Source of the DNA: Bacteroidales bacterium
GTDB taxonomy: Bacteria; Bacteroidota; Bacteroidia; Bacteroidales; VadinHA17
DNA length: 14,026 bases
Assembly (NCBI GenBank): GCA_013314865.1
Contig: JABUEV010000012.1
Location: 1 to 14,026, forward strand
Reading direction: 5' to 3'
Below are positions 1 through 8,318 of this stretch, piece after piece (position 1 is the first letter of the stretch; each line of letters begins with the position of its first letter). The notes under the pieces were generated by a model that was not told where the DNA came from, did no database searches, and saw only the letters and a program-made list of their open reading frames with translations. The position numbers and the translations under genes are program-made.

Positions 1-1
1 A

Positions 2-103
2 AAAGGTATTGAAAAAGTCGTGTTCGACAGAGGCGGTTATAAGTATCATGGAAGAGTGAAATCACTTGCAGAAGCAGCCCGTGAAGGCGGATTAAAATTT
101 TAA
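2..103 (+). CDS. rplR: 50S ribosomal protein L18, C-terminal end (partial)
   Basis: The first 33 codons visible in this frame end in TAA and match the L18 C-terminus: a [14 protein letters not shown] segment, then a helix ending [10 protein letters not shown]18 binds 5S rRNA in the 50S central protuberance. The 5' part lies outside the window. It sits six bases before rpsE, the order expected in the spc operon. Family assignment rests on the conserved tail and its position, and is firm. Confidence 0.93.
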   Translation, partial: KGIEKVVFDRGGYKYHGRVKSLAEAAREGGLKF

Positions 104-109
104 AGGATT

Positions 110-625
110 ATGGCAAACGGAATAAGAAAAGTAAAAACCAGCGACCTGGAACTGAAAGACAGACTCGTAAGCATTCAAAGAGTGACTAAAGTCACAAAGG
201 GAGGTCGTACATTTAGTTTCTCCGCAATCGTTGTTGTTGGAAACGAGGACGGAATTGTCGGTCACGGACTTGGAAAGGCAAGTGAAGTCACAACGGCAAT
301 AGCAAAAGGTATTGAAGATGCAAAAAAGAACCTTATTAAGGTTCCGGTAATTAACGGCACAATTCCGCATGAGCAGATAGCTAAATTTGGCGGAGCCAAA
401 GTATTTATCAAGCCTGCCTCTGAAGGTACAGGTGTCAAGGCAGGAGGCGCTATGCGCGCAGTTCTTGAAAGTGTCGGGGTTAAAAATGTGCTGGCAAAAT
501 CGAAAGGATCTTCAAATCCCCATAACCTTGTCAAAGCAACATTCCAGGCACTGCTTCAGATGCGTGACGCATACACAGTGGCAGAACACAGGGGAGTACC
601 TATGGAAAAGGTGTTTAACGGATAG
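110..625 (+). CDS. rpsE: 30S ribosomal protein S5
   Basis: This 171-residue protein matches S5, which sits near the 30S mRNA entry channel and contributes to decoding accuracy. The N-terminal double-stranded RNA-binding fold covers about residues 14-77 ([18 protein letters not shown], then [17 protein letters not shown]). The C-terminal S5 domain includes [28 protein letters not shown] and ends with [11 protein letters not shown]. Its length is normal for the family. The ATG at 110 lies six bases after the L18 stop and eleven bases precede rpmD, so it is part of one transcript. No purine-rich ribosome-binding site stands out, as is common in Bacteroidota. Confidence 0.98.
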   Translation: MANGIRKVKTSDLELKDRLVSIQRVTKVTKGGRTFSFSAIVVVGNEDGIVGHGLGKASEVTTAIAKGIEDAKKNLIKVPVINGTIPHEQIAKFGGAKVFIKPASEGTGVKAGGAMRAVLESVGVKNVLAKSKGSSNPHNLVKATFQALLQMRDAYTVAEHRGVPMEKVFNG

Positions 626-636
626 AAATTACTGAA

Positions 637-816
637 ATGGCAAAAATTCGTATTACCCAGGTAAAAAGCACCAACAGAAGGCCAGGAGTACAAAAGAGAA
701 TACTTGCGGCACTCGGCATTCACAAAATGCACCATTCAGTCGAGCATGAGGCTACTCCGGCAATCCAGGGCATGGTGGAAAAGGTGAAACATCTTGTTAA
801 AGTGGAAAACATTTAA
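637..816 (+). CDS. rpmD: 50S ribosomal protein L30
   Basis: This short 59-residue gene begins MAKIRITQVKSTNRRP and continues with the L30 core QKRILAALGIHKMHHSVEHEATPAIQGMVEKVKHLVKVENI. L30 is a small protein on the 50S surface near 5S rRNA, present in bacteria of this group though missing from some lineages. Length, start motif and position between S5 and L15 all agree with spc-operon order. The start follows the rpsE stop by eleven bases. Confidence 0.96.
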   Translation: MAKIRITQVKSTNRRPGVQKRILAALGIHKMHHSVEHEATPAIQGMVEKVKHLVKVENI

Positions 817-833
817 GGAAAATATTTTTAGCG

Positions 834-1280
834 ATGGACTTGAGTAACTTAAAACCTGCAAAAGGGTCAGTAAAAAGAAGCAAACGGCTTGGCCGGGGAC
901 AGGGATCAGGCAAGGGCGGAACCTCCACAAGAGGTCACAAAGGAGCTCAGCAGAGATCGGGATATAACAAGAAAATTGGTTTTGAAGGTGGTCAGATGCC
1001 CCTCCAGCGCCGTCTTCCAAAATTTGGTTTTAATAATATTAACCGGACGGAATACAAAGCCATTAACCTTGAAACATTACAGCGGCTTGCAGAAAACGGA
1101 AACCTTGAAAAAATTGATCTTGGTGTACTGATCAGCGCCGGACTTGTTTCAAAAAATGCAAAGGTAAAAATACTGGGTAAAGGCTCGCTTGAAAGAAAAC
1201 TCGAAGTACATGCTCACGCTTTCAGCCAGTCTGCAGTTAAGGCAATCGAAGCCCAAAATGGTACCATTGTAAAAATTTAA
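834..1280 (+). CDS. rplO: 50S ribosomal protein L15
   Basis: This 148-residue protein matches L15, a 50S assembly protein with a long basic N-terminal extension that threads into 23S rRNA. The extension is obvious at residues 8-55 (KGSVKRSKRLGRGQGSGKGG, then TSTRGHKGAQQR and GFEGGQMPLQRRLPKFGF). The C-terminal globular part contains VKILGKGSLERKLEVHAHAFSQSAVKAIEAQNG, typical of the family. It lies between rpmD and secY as in most bacterial spc operons. The ATG at 834 is the only good start, seventeen bases after the L30 stop. Confidence 0.98.
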   Translation: MDLSNLKPAKGSVKRSKRLGRGQGSGKGGTSTRGHKGAQQRSGYNKKIGFEGGQMPLQRRLPKFGFNNINRTEYKAINLETLQRLAENGNLEKIDLGVLISAGLVSKNAKVKILGKGSLERKLEVHAHAFSQSAVKAIEAQNGTIVKI

Positions 1281-1284
1281 TTTG

Positions 1285-2613
1285 ATGAGACTTATTCAAA
1301 CCTTAAAAAACATCTTCAAGATAGAGGACCTGAGGGCAAGACTTCTCTATACCTTGGGAATAATTTTATTGTACAGGCTGGGAAAATATATTACATTACC
1401 CGGGATCGATCCCTCCCAGCTGGCAGGTTTGAAAAGCCAGACCTCTTCGGGTATAATGGGACTTCTGGATATGTTCTCAGGAGGTGCCTTTTCACAGGCA
1501 TCAATCTTTGCCCTGGGAATTATGCCTTATATCAGCGCCTCAATCGTTGTCCAGCTTCTCGGAATAGTATTCCCTTATTTCCAGAAACTGCAGAAGGAGG
1601 GAGAGAGCGGAAGAAGAAAAATGAATCAGTACACAAGATACCTTACTGTTGCAATTCTTATCCTTCAGGCTCCTACATACCTAGTCAACCTCTCTAATCA
1701 ACTCCCTCAGTCGGCATTCGTCCTTTCGGGTTTCTTTTTCAAATTTTCATCAGTGGTGATTCTTACTGCAGGAACTATGTTCGTAATGTGGCTAGGAGAG
1801 AGGATAACCGACAAAGGTATTGGCAACGGTATCTCACTTATAATTATGATAGGTATTATTGCCAGGCTCCCGGCAAACTTCATTTTTGAAGCCGGAACAA
1901 GAATGAATGGAGCAGGCGGCCCCGTTGCACTGATCGCTGAAATAGTTCTGCTTTTCGTTGTCATACTCGGTACAATAATGCTTGTTCAGGCAACAAGAAG
2001 GGTGCCGGTACAATACGCAAGAAGAATTGTCGGCAATAAACAATACGGAGGTGTGAGACAATACATACCGCTTAAAGTGAATGCCGCCGGTGTTATGCCT
2101 ATAATATTTGCACAGGCAATAATGATGCTTCCGATAATTATTGCAGGATATTCAAATTCAAGCTCAGGATTTGTTGTGGCATTTTCAAATATGTACGGCT
2201 TCTGGTATAATCTGGTGACCGCCATTCTGATTATCCTGTTTACATACTTTTATACCGCCATTACCATCAATCCCGTTCAGATTGCTGAAGACATGAAAAA
2301 GAACGGAGGGTTTATTCCCGGTATCAAACCCGGAAGAAAAACTGTGGAATTCTTTGATTCAGTGATGTCAAGAATTACACTGCCCGGATCAATATTCCTG
2401 GCCATTATAGCAATTCTTCCGGCAATAGCGGTTAAAGCAGGTATTACACCCCAGTTTGCACAGTTCTACGGCGGAACTTCTCTGCTGATACTTGTGGGTG
2501 TGGTACTTGACACACTTCAGCAGATTGAAAGCCATCTGCTGATGCGTCATTATGATGGCCTTATGAAATCAGGCAGAGTGAAGGGTAGAACTGGTGCAGT
2601 CACTTCAATTTAA
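1285..2613 (+). CDS. secY: Preprotein translocase channel subunit SecY
   Basis: SecY forms the channel of the SecYEG translocon in the cytoplasmic membrane, through which unfolded secretory proteins pass and membrane proteins are inserted. The 442 residues alternate strongly hydrophobic segments with short basic loops, consistent with ten membrane helices. Recognisable landmarks are LPGIDPSQLAG after helix 1, the plug region SGGAFSQASIFALGIMPYI, the GIGNGISLIIMIGI helix, and the cytoplasmic loop GGFIPGIKPGRKT. The last motif has Lys where E. coli has the functionally important Arg357. From memory this is a lineage-typical variant, not a defect. I chose the ATG at 1285 over the in-frame TTG one codon earlier. 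The gap from rplO is only four bases. Confidence 0.98.
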   Translation: MRLIQTLKNIFKIEDLRARLLYTLGIILLYRLGKYITLPGIDPSQLAGLKSQTSSGIMGLLDMFSGGAFSQASIFALGIMPYISASIVVQLLGIVFPYFQKLQKEGESGRRKMNQYTRYLTVAILILQAPTYLVNLSNQLPQSAFVLSGFFFKFSSVVILTAGTMFVMWLGERITDKGIGNGISLIIMIGIIARLPANFIFEAGTRMNGAGGPVALIAEIVLLFVVILGTIMLVQATRRVPVQYARRIVGNKQYGGVRQYIPLKVNAAGVMPIIFAQAIMMLPIIIAGYSNSSSGFVVAFSNMYGFWYNLVTAILIILFTYFYTAITINPVQIAEDMKKNGGFIPGIKPGRKTVEFFDSVMSRITLPGSIFLAIIAILPAIAVKAGITPQFAQFYGGTSLLILVGVVLDTLQQIESHLLMRHYDGLMKSGRVKGRTGAVTSI

Positions 2614-2631
2614 TACAGTTTACGTTCTTTG

Positions 2632-3408
2632 ATGTTGAATCTTAAGACAGATGAGGAGATAGGGTTACTTAAGGAAAGCAATATGCTGGTGTCGCGAACA
2701 CTTGCAATTGTTGCTGAGCATATCAGACCCGGAGTAACAACTCTTTACCTCGATAAGATTGCCGAGAGCTTCATCCGTGATAACGGCGGCATACCGGCAT
2801 TCAAGGGATATGGAGGATTCCCGGGGACCCTGTGTACTTCTGTCAATGATGAGGTAGTGCATGGCATCCCTTCAGATTATGTCCTGAAATCCGGTGATAT
2901 TGTTTCAGTCGATTGCGGTGTAATCCTAAACGGCTGGTACGGAGACAGTGCATACACTTTTGCGGTAGGATCTGTCGGGGATGAATTAAGAAGGCTTCTG
3001 GATTTTACCAGAGCTTCGCTTGAAGAAGGTGTCAGAGCTGCAATTGCAGGAAACAGAATCGGAGATATCTCATTTGCAGTCCAGTCCAAAGCTGAAAGCG
3101 GAGGTTACTCAGTGGTGAGGGAGCTTGTAGGGCATGGAATCGGCAGAAGGCTTCATGAACCGCCGGAAGTTCCGAACTTCGGTAAAAGAGGAACAGGTCC
3201 TAAAATGGAAAAAGGCCTGGTAATCTGCATCGAACCCATGATTAACATGGGAAGAAAGGAGACAGTCCAGATGAGAGACGGGTGGACAATAAGAACTCTC
3301 GACGGCAAGCCTTCGGCACACTTTGAGTACGCGATTGCAGTAAATAAAGGGAAAGCCGATGTTCTGACAACTTTTGAATTTATTGAAGAAGTTTTAAATA
3401 AAATATAA
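2632..3408 (+). CDS. map: Methionine aminopeptidase, type I
   Basis: This enzyme removes the initiator methionine from new proteins after deformylation. The 258-residue pita-bread fold carries all expected metal ligands: D94 (VSVDCG), D105 (YGDSAYT), H168 (GHGIG), E201 (IEPM) and E232 (HFEYAI), plus the substrate-side histidines H77 and H175. Residue spacing matches E. coli MetAP offset by three. There is no N-terminal zinc-finger extension, so it is the short type Ia form. It lies directly between secY and infA; the adk gene found here in many bacteria is absent. I preferred the ATG at 2632 to the TTG one codon upstream. Confidence 0.97.
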   Translation: MLNLKTDEEIGLLKESNMLVSRTLAIVAEHIRPGVTTLYLDKIAESFIRDNGGIPAFKGYGGFPGTLCTSVNDEVVHGIPSDYVLKSGDIVSVDCGVILNGWYGDSAYTFAVGSVGDELRRLLDFTRASLEEGVRAAIAGNRIGDISFAVQSKAESGGYSVVRELVGHGIGRRLHEPPEVPNFGKRGTGPKMEKGLVICIEPMINMGRKETVQMRDGWTIRTLDGKPSAHFEYAIAVNKGKADVLTTFEFIEEVLNKI

Positions 3409-3412
3409 TCGC

Positions 3413-3631
3413 ATGCCGAAACAATCATCAATCGAACAGGACGGTACAATAATCGAAGCCCTTTCCAATGCCATGTTCAGAGTGGAACTGGAAAACGGCC
3501 ACGTTATTACAGCACATATATCCGGTAAAATGAGGATGCATTATATAAAAATCCTCCCGGGCGACAAGGTGAAGGTGGAAATGTCACCCTATGACCTTAC
3601 AAAAGGAAGAATAACATTTAGATATAAATAG
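3413..3631 (+). CDS. infA: Translation initiation factor IF-1
   Basis: IF-1 binds the 30S A site during initiation and modulates IF-2 and IF-3. The 72-residue protein is a single S1/OB-fold domain with the family signature [20 protein letters not shown], then [28 protein letters not shown] and the tail GRITFRYK. Length equals the family norm. The ATG at 3413 lies four bases after the map stop, suggesting coupled translation. rpmJ follows after fourteen bases. Confidence 0.98.
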   Translation: MPKQSSIEQDGTIIEALSNAMFRVELENGHVITAHISGKMRMHYIKILPGDKVKVEMSPYDLTKGRITFRYK

Positions 3632-3645
3632 AAAATTAGTATATA

Positions 3646-3762
3646 ATGAAAGTAAGAGCATCTATTAAAAAGCGTAGTGCCGACTGCAAGATTGTCAGGC
3701 GCAAAGGGCGGCTTTATGTAATTAATAAGAAAAATCCCAAGTTTAAGCAGAGACAGGGATAA
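3646..3762 (+). CDS. rpmJ: 50S ribosomal protein L36, zinc-ligand-poor form
   Basis: This gene encodes a 38-residue protein starting [15 protein letters not shown] and ending KFKQRQG, clearly L36, which helps fold 23S rRNA near the peptidyl-transferase region. Classical L36 holds zinc through C11, C14, C27 and H33. Here these positions are S11, C14, N27 and F33, so only one ligand survives and zinc binding is not expected. As I recall, other Bacteroidota L36 proteins share this pattern, so it is probably functional and lineage-typical. It sits between infA and rpsM, and its stop codon overlaps the first TAATTTTG box of a possible promoter. Confidence 0.96.
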   Translation: MKVRASIKKRSADCKIVRRKGRLYVINKKNPKFKQRQG

Positions 3763-3777
3763 TTTTGTTTAATTTTG
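3760..3777 (+). promoter_or_regulatory. Possible internal promoter before rpsM (tandem TAATTTTG boxes)
   Basis: Two exact matches to the Bacteroidota -7 box TAnnTTTG, both TAATTTTG, lie at 3760-3767 and 3770-3777, ten bases apart, and 22 bases before the rpsM start. The first overlaps the rpmJ stop codon. No convincing -33 TTTG box is seen at the usual distance, so this is a tentative internal promoter for the rpsM-rplQ (alpha operon) part. The duplication could also be chance in AT-rich sequence. Confidence 0.4.
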
Positions 3778-3799
3778 CATCTCATTTAAAAAAGGTTTT

Positions 3800-4177
3800 A
3801 TGGCACGCATAGTTGGTGTTGATTTACCAAGAAACAAGAGAGGTGAGATCGGTCTCACATATATCTACGGAGTTGGCAGAAGCACTGCTCAAAAGGTGCT
3901 TGATGCTGCAGGCGTTGACAGGAATGTAAAGGTACAGGACTGGACCGATGAACAGATCAATACAATCCGTCGTATTCTCAGTGAAAACTATAAACTGGAG
4001 GGTGAACTGCGTTCCGAAACTCAGTTGAATATCAAAAGACTGATGGATATAGGATGCTACAGGGGAATACGTCACAGACTTGGTCTGCCGGTAAGGGGAC
4101 AAAGTACCAAGAACAACGCAAGAACCCGCAAGGGGAAAAAGAAAACCGTTGCTAACAAGAAGAAAGCTACTAAATAA
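3800..4177 (+). CDS. rpsM: 30S ribosomal protein S13
   Basis: S13 sits in the 30S head and contacts the P-site tRNA and the 50S subunit. The 125-residue protein begins [26 protein letters not shown], has the helix-two-turn-helix core around residues 15-60, then [24 protein letters not shown]. Its tail, [23 protein letters not shown], is the basic extension that reaches the decoding centre. Length is normal. It is the first gene of the alpha-operon part, 37 bases after rpmJ. That is the widest gap so far in the cluster and it contains the possible internal promoter. Confidence 0.98.
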   Translation: MARIVGVDLPRNKRGEIGLTYIYGVGRSTAQKVLDAAGVDRNVKVQDWTDEQINTIRRILSENYKLEGELRSETQLNIKRLMDIGCYRGIRHRLGLPVRGQSTKNNARTRKGKKKTVANKKKATK

Positions 4178-4183
4178 TAAGAT

Positions 4184-4573
4184 ATGGCAAAGAAAACCGG
4201 AGTACTTAAAAAACGAATTGTTAAGGTTGAACCGTCGGGTCAGGCTCATATCCACTCATCCTTTAATAATATAATAATTTCCCTTACCAATAATTCCGGA
4301 CAGGTAATTGCATGGTCCTCTGCCGGAAAGATGGGATTTAAAGGATCCAAGAAAAATACCCCCTATGCAGCACAGATGGCTGCCGAAGAATGCAGTAAAG
4401 CTGCTTATGAACTTGGATTGAGAAAAGTAAAAGTGTTTGTGAAAGGACCCGGAGCCGGACGCGAGTCTGCAATCAGATCAATTAATAATATTGGCATTGA
4501 AGTAACTGAAATAGTCGATGTTACTCCATTACCGCATAACGGCTGCCGTCCTCCCGGAAGAAGAAGAGTTTAA
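4184..4573 (+). CDS. rpsK: 30S ribosomal protein S11
   Basis: This 129-residue S11 lines the 30S platform near the mRNA exit and the E site. Family landmarks are the core [58 protein letters not shown], and the nearly invariant [11 protein letters not shown] near the C-terminus. The Asn-Gly in that motif is the site of isoaspartate formation in E. coli S11. The final residues read GRRRV, whereas related proteins as I recall them have KRRRV or KKRRV, a small oddity at residue 125. The gene follows rpsM after six bases and is co-transcribed. Confidence 0.98.
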   Translation: MAKKTGVLKKRIVKVEPSGQAHIHSSFNNIIISLTNNSGQVIAWSSAGKMGFKGSKKNTPYAAQMAAEECSKAAYELGLRKVKVFVKGPGAGRESAIRSINNIGIEVTEIVDVTPLPHNGCRPPGRRRV

Positions 4574-4611
4574 TGATCTGAACTGTTGAACTGAAGAAAA
4601 ATAAATTTACA

Positions 4612-5220
4612 ATGGCAAAATATATTGGTCCAAAATCAAAAATAGCAAGAAAATTCGGTGAACCGATTTATGGCCCTGATAAGTACCTCGACAGGAAAAA
4701 TTTTCCGCCAGGACAGCATGGCATTAACAAGAAACGGAAAAAGAGCTCGGAGTACGGTATTCAGCTGAGAGAGAAACAAAAGGCCAAATATACCTACGGA
4801 ATTCTTGAAAGACAGTTCCGTAATACCTTCGAAAAAGCATCAAGAAGCAAAGGTGTTACTGGAGTTGTATTGCTTCAACTGCTCGAATCAAGACTTGATA
4901 ATGTCGTCTATCGTTTCGGACTAGCCCCGACAAGGGCAGGAGCAAGACAACTTGTTTCGCACAGACATATTACTGTTAACGGAAACGTAATTAATATACC
5001 TTCATACCAGGTGAAACCCGGTGATATTGTTGGTGTGCGTGAAAAATCAAAATCTCTTGAATCCATTCACGAGTCTCTCTCAACCAGGAGATACGCAAAA
5101 CTGTCCTGGCTTGAATGGGATGATGCTCAAATGGCAGGCAAGTTTATGAATGTGCCTGACCGTACTGAAATTCCTGAAGATATAAGGGAACAACTCATAA
5201 TTGAACTCTATTCGAAATAA
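4612..5220 (+). CDS. rpsD: 30S ribosomal protein S4
   Basis: S4 is a primary 16S rRNA-binding protein that nucleates 30S assembly; in some bacteria it also represses its own operon. The 202 residues show the N-terminal region [21 protein letters not shown] without the zinc-binding cysteines of some homologues, then [34 protein letters not shown]. The S4 RNA-binding domain runs from about residue 93, including [34 protein letters not shown]. Length is usual. The 38-base gap from rpsK is A-rich and has no promoter-like box or obvious autoregulatory fold that I could establish. Confidence 0.98.
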   Translation: MAKYIGPKSKIARKFGEPIYGPDKYLDRKNFPPGQHGINKKRKKSSEYGIQLREKQKAKYTYGILERQFRNTFEKASRSKGVTGVVLLQLLESRLDNVVYRFGLAPTRAGARQLVSHRHITVNGNVINIPSYQVKPGDIVGVREKSKSLESIHESLSTRRYAKLSWLEWDDAQMAGKFMNVPDRTEIPEDIREQLIIELYSK

Positions 5221-5234
5221 TTAAGACTAATTCT

Positions 5235-6227
5235 ATGGCTATTTTATCATTCCAGAAGCCTGATAAAGTTATAATGCTCGAGGCCGACAACAGGTCCGGA
5301 AAGTTTGAATTCCGCCCTCTTGAACCCGGCTATGGCATCACTGTCGGAAATGCCCTCAGAAGAATACTCCTCTCTTCTCTCGAGGGATATGCAATCACTA
5401 CCGTCAAAATTGACGGTGTTGACCATGAATTCTCAACTATCCCGGGTGTTATCGAGGATGTGACTGAAATAATACTCAATCTTAAACAGATCAGATTTAA
5501 AAAGATAGTTGAGGATGCCGATCATGAGAAAGCAGTAATAAAGATTACAGGCCAGGATGCCTTCAAGGCAGGGGCATTGAACGGAGTTCTCAGCAACTTT
5601 GAGGTGCTGAATCCGGACCTTGTGATCTTCAGGATGGAACCTGATGTGAAGGTCCAGATGGAACTTAATATAGCCAAGGGAAGAGGATATGTTCCTGCTG
5701 AGGAAAATCAACCTGTGGATGCAGAGTTCGGCCTGATTGCAATCGATTCAGTCTTTACCCCGATAAGAAATGTCAAATATTCTGTTGAAAACTACAGGGT
5801 TGAACAAAAGACTGACTATGAGAAACTTCTTATAGAGATCGAGACAGACGGGTCAATTCATCCCAAAGATGCGCTTAAGGAAGCAGCCAAAATACTGATA
5901 TATCATTTTATGCTCTTTTCAGATGAGAAAATTACTATTGATTCGGATGAAAAGCTTGCAAATGAAGAATTTGATGAAGAAATACTGCATATGAGACAGC
6001 TTCTCAAGACAAAGCTGGTCGACCTTGATCTTTCAGTAAGAGCTCTTAACTGCCTTAAGGCAGCTGAGGTTGAAACACTCGGAGATCTTGTTAAATTCAA
6101 TAAAAATGATCTTCTCAAATTCAGGAATTTTGGAAAAAAATCACTTACAGAACTTGATGAACTTCTTGAATCAATGAATCTGTCATTTGGAATGGATGTG
6201 TCAAGATACAGGCTGGATAAGGATTAA
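5235..6227 (+). CDS. rpoA: DNA-directed RNA polymerase alpha subunit
   Basis: Alpha dimerises to start RNA polymerase assembly, and its C-terminal domain contacts promoter UP elements and activators. The 330 residues contain the N-terminal assembly domain (residues about 1-240, with [20 protein letters not shown] and the [25 protein letters not shown] segment). An acidic linker around 240-255 leads to the C-terminal helix-hairpin-helix domain ([21 protein letters not shown], then [13 protein letters not shown]). The Arg, Asn and Gly-Lys-Lys-Ser positions used for DNA contact in E. coli are kept. It sits between rpsD and rplQ, the standard order. Confidence 0.98.
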   Translation: MAILSFQKPDKVIMLEADNRSGKFEFRPLEPGYGITVGNALRRILLSSLEGYAITTVKIDGVDHEFSTIPGVIEDVTEIILNLKQIRFKKIVEDADHEKAVIKITGQDAFKAGALNGVLSNFEVLNPDLVIFRMEPDVKVQMELNIAKGRGYVPAEENQPVDAEFGLIAIDSVFTPIRNVKYSVENYRVEQKTDYEKLLIEIETDGSIHPKDALKEAAKILIYHFMLFSDEKITIDSDEKLANEEFDEEILHMRQLLKTKLVDLDLSVRALNCLKAAEVETLGDLVKFNKNDLLKFRNFGKKSLTELDELLESMNLSFGMDVSRYRLDKD

Positions 6228-6255
6228 TTTGTGTAACTGGTTAAGTTAGAAAGAA

Positions 6256-6780
6256 ATGCGACATCAAAGAGTAATAAATCATCTGGGAAGAAGCAGTTCC
6301 CACAGAAAGGCAATGCTGGCAAACCTGGCAACCTCATTGATCCTCCATAAAAGGATCACAACCACTGTGGCTAAAGCCAAAGCTCTCAGAACATACGTTG
6401 AGCCTCTTATCACAAAGTCTAAAACTGACTCGACTCACTCGAGAAGAACGGTTTTCAGTATGCTGAAAGATAAATCTGCTGTGGCAGAACTTTTCAGGGA
6501 AATATCTCCTAAGATTGCAGACAGACCGGGTGGATATACACGTATACTGAAAACAGGAAACAGAATCGGTGATAATTCGGAAATGTGCATTATAGAGCTT
6601 GTTGATTACAATGAAAACATGCTCAAAGAAACCGCTCAGAAGCCTAAAGCCACGAGAAGAAGGCGGCCATCAAAGAAAGCTTCTGCAGGAACTACTGCCA
6701 AACCTCAGGCAGAAGAGGCTATACAAAAGCCTGATGCTGAAGAAAAGGAGGAGGCTTCCGGAAACAAGGATATCCAATAA
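6256..6780 (+). CDS. rplQ: 50S ribosomal protein L17 with charged C-terminal extension
   Basis: L17 lies near the polypeptide exit on the 50S subunit. Residues 1-120 are the conserved core: [52 protein letters not shown], then [30 protein letters not shown]. Residues from about 121 to 174 form a low-complexity tail, first basic (Lys/Arg-rich, [13 protein letters not shown]), then acidic ([13 protein letters not shown]). Many L17 proteins end after about 120 residues, and such tails are usual in Bacteroidota as far as I recall. It is the last gene of the ribosomal cluster and an intrinsic terminator follows within 20 bases. Confidence 0.97.
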   Translation: MRHQRVINHLGRSSSHRKAMLANLATSLILHKRITTTVAKAKALRTYVEPLITKSKTDSTHSRRTVFSMLKDKSAVAELFREISPKIADRPGGYTRILKTGNRIGDNSEMCIIELVDYNENMLKETAQKPKATRRRRPSKKASAGTTAKPQAEEAIQKPDAEEKEEASGNKDIQ

Positions 6781-6798
6781 TAAGCATTACGAAATGGC

Positions 6799-6829
6799 GG
6801 GATATGATTCACTCATATCCCTTTTTTTT
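6799..6829 (+). terminator. Intrinsic terminator ending the ribosomal operon
   Basis: A perfect 9-bp stem, GGGATATGA (6799-6807) with TCATATCCC (6813-6821), has a five-base loop TTCAC and runs straight into eight T residues (6822-6829). It begins 18 bases after the rplQ stop. The opposite strand has no matching U-run, so it acts on + strand transcripts. It separates the long spc/alpha transcript from eno. Confidence 0.93.
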
Positions 6830-6857
6830 GGACAAACAAATTCTAACTAAATAATAA

Positions 6858-8141
<1,284 letters not shown>

Positions 8142-8211
8142 CACACATATTATCAAATAATTAGATCTATCAGACTCCTCTCAGAGAATCTGACAAGTCC
8201 GTTTAAGGCTT

Positions 8212-8252
8212 AAACCAGACGTTATTAACAATTGTTGATAACGTCTGTTTAT
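8212..8252 (+). terminator. Probable eno terminator stem-loop
   Basis: A perfect 10-bp stem, CAGACGTTAT (8216-8225) with ATAACGTCTG (8238-8247), has a 12-base loop that itself contains CAATTG. One bulged base allows AAA (8212-8214) to pair with TTT (8248-8250). A short T-rich stretch TTTAT follows. It lies about 70 bases after the eno stop. The U-run is poor, so termination is likely but not certain. Two smaller hairpins precede it (8170-8193 and 8201-8215). Confidence 0.55.
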
Positions 8253-8267
8253 ATTCCGTGTACAATT

Positions 8268-8283
8268 ATAACCTTAAGGTTAT
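8268..8283. promoter_or_regulatory. 16-bp perfect palindrome, possible operator
   Basis: ATAACCTTAAGGTTAT at 8268-8283 equals its own reverse complement over all 16 bases. It abuts the TTTG -33 element of the promoter beginning at 8283, the place where a dimeric regulator or a curved-DNA signal could act. There is no loop, so it is more like a protein-binding dyad than a hairpin. No binding protein can be named from the sequence. Confidence 0.35.
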
Positions 8284-8313
8284 TTGTCGTAATATTATAT
8301 TTTTCTATATTTG
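8283..8313 (+). promoter_or_regulatory. Consensus Bacteroidota promoter for the structured RNA
   Basis: TTTG at 8283-8286 and TATATTTG at 8306-8313 are separated by 19 bases. This fits the Bacteroidota sigma factor consensus (TTTG at -33, TAnnTTTG at -7) exactly. Transcription should start about 6-8 bases downstream, near 8319-8321. No credible reading frame begins within the following 490 bases, which are full of inverted repeats instead, so the promoter most likely drives an RNA gene. Confidence 0.7.
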
Positions 8314-8318
8314 ATCTA

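Noticed and set aside
3824..4255. 143-codon - strand reading frame opposite rpsM/rpsK
   Set aside because: It is a shadow of two firmly identified ribosomal protein genes and has no features of its own.
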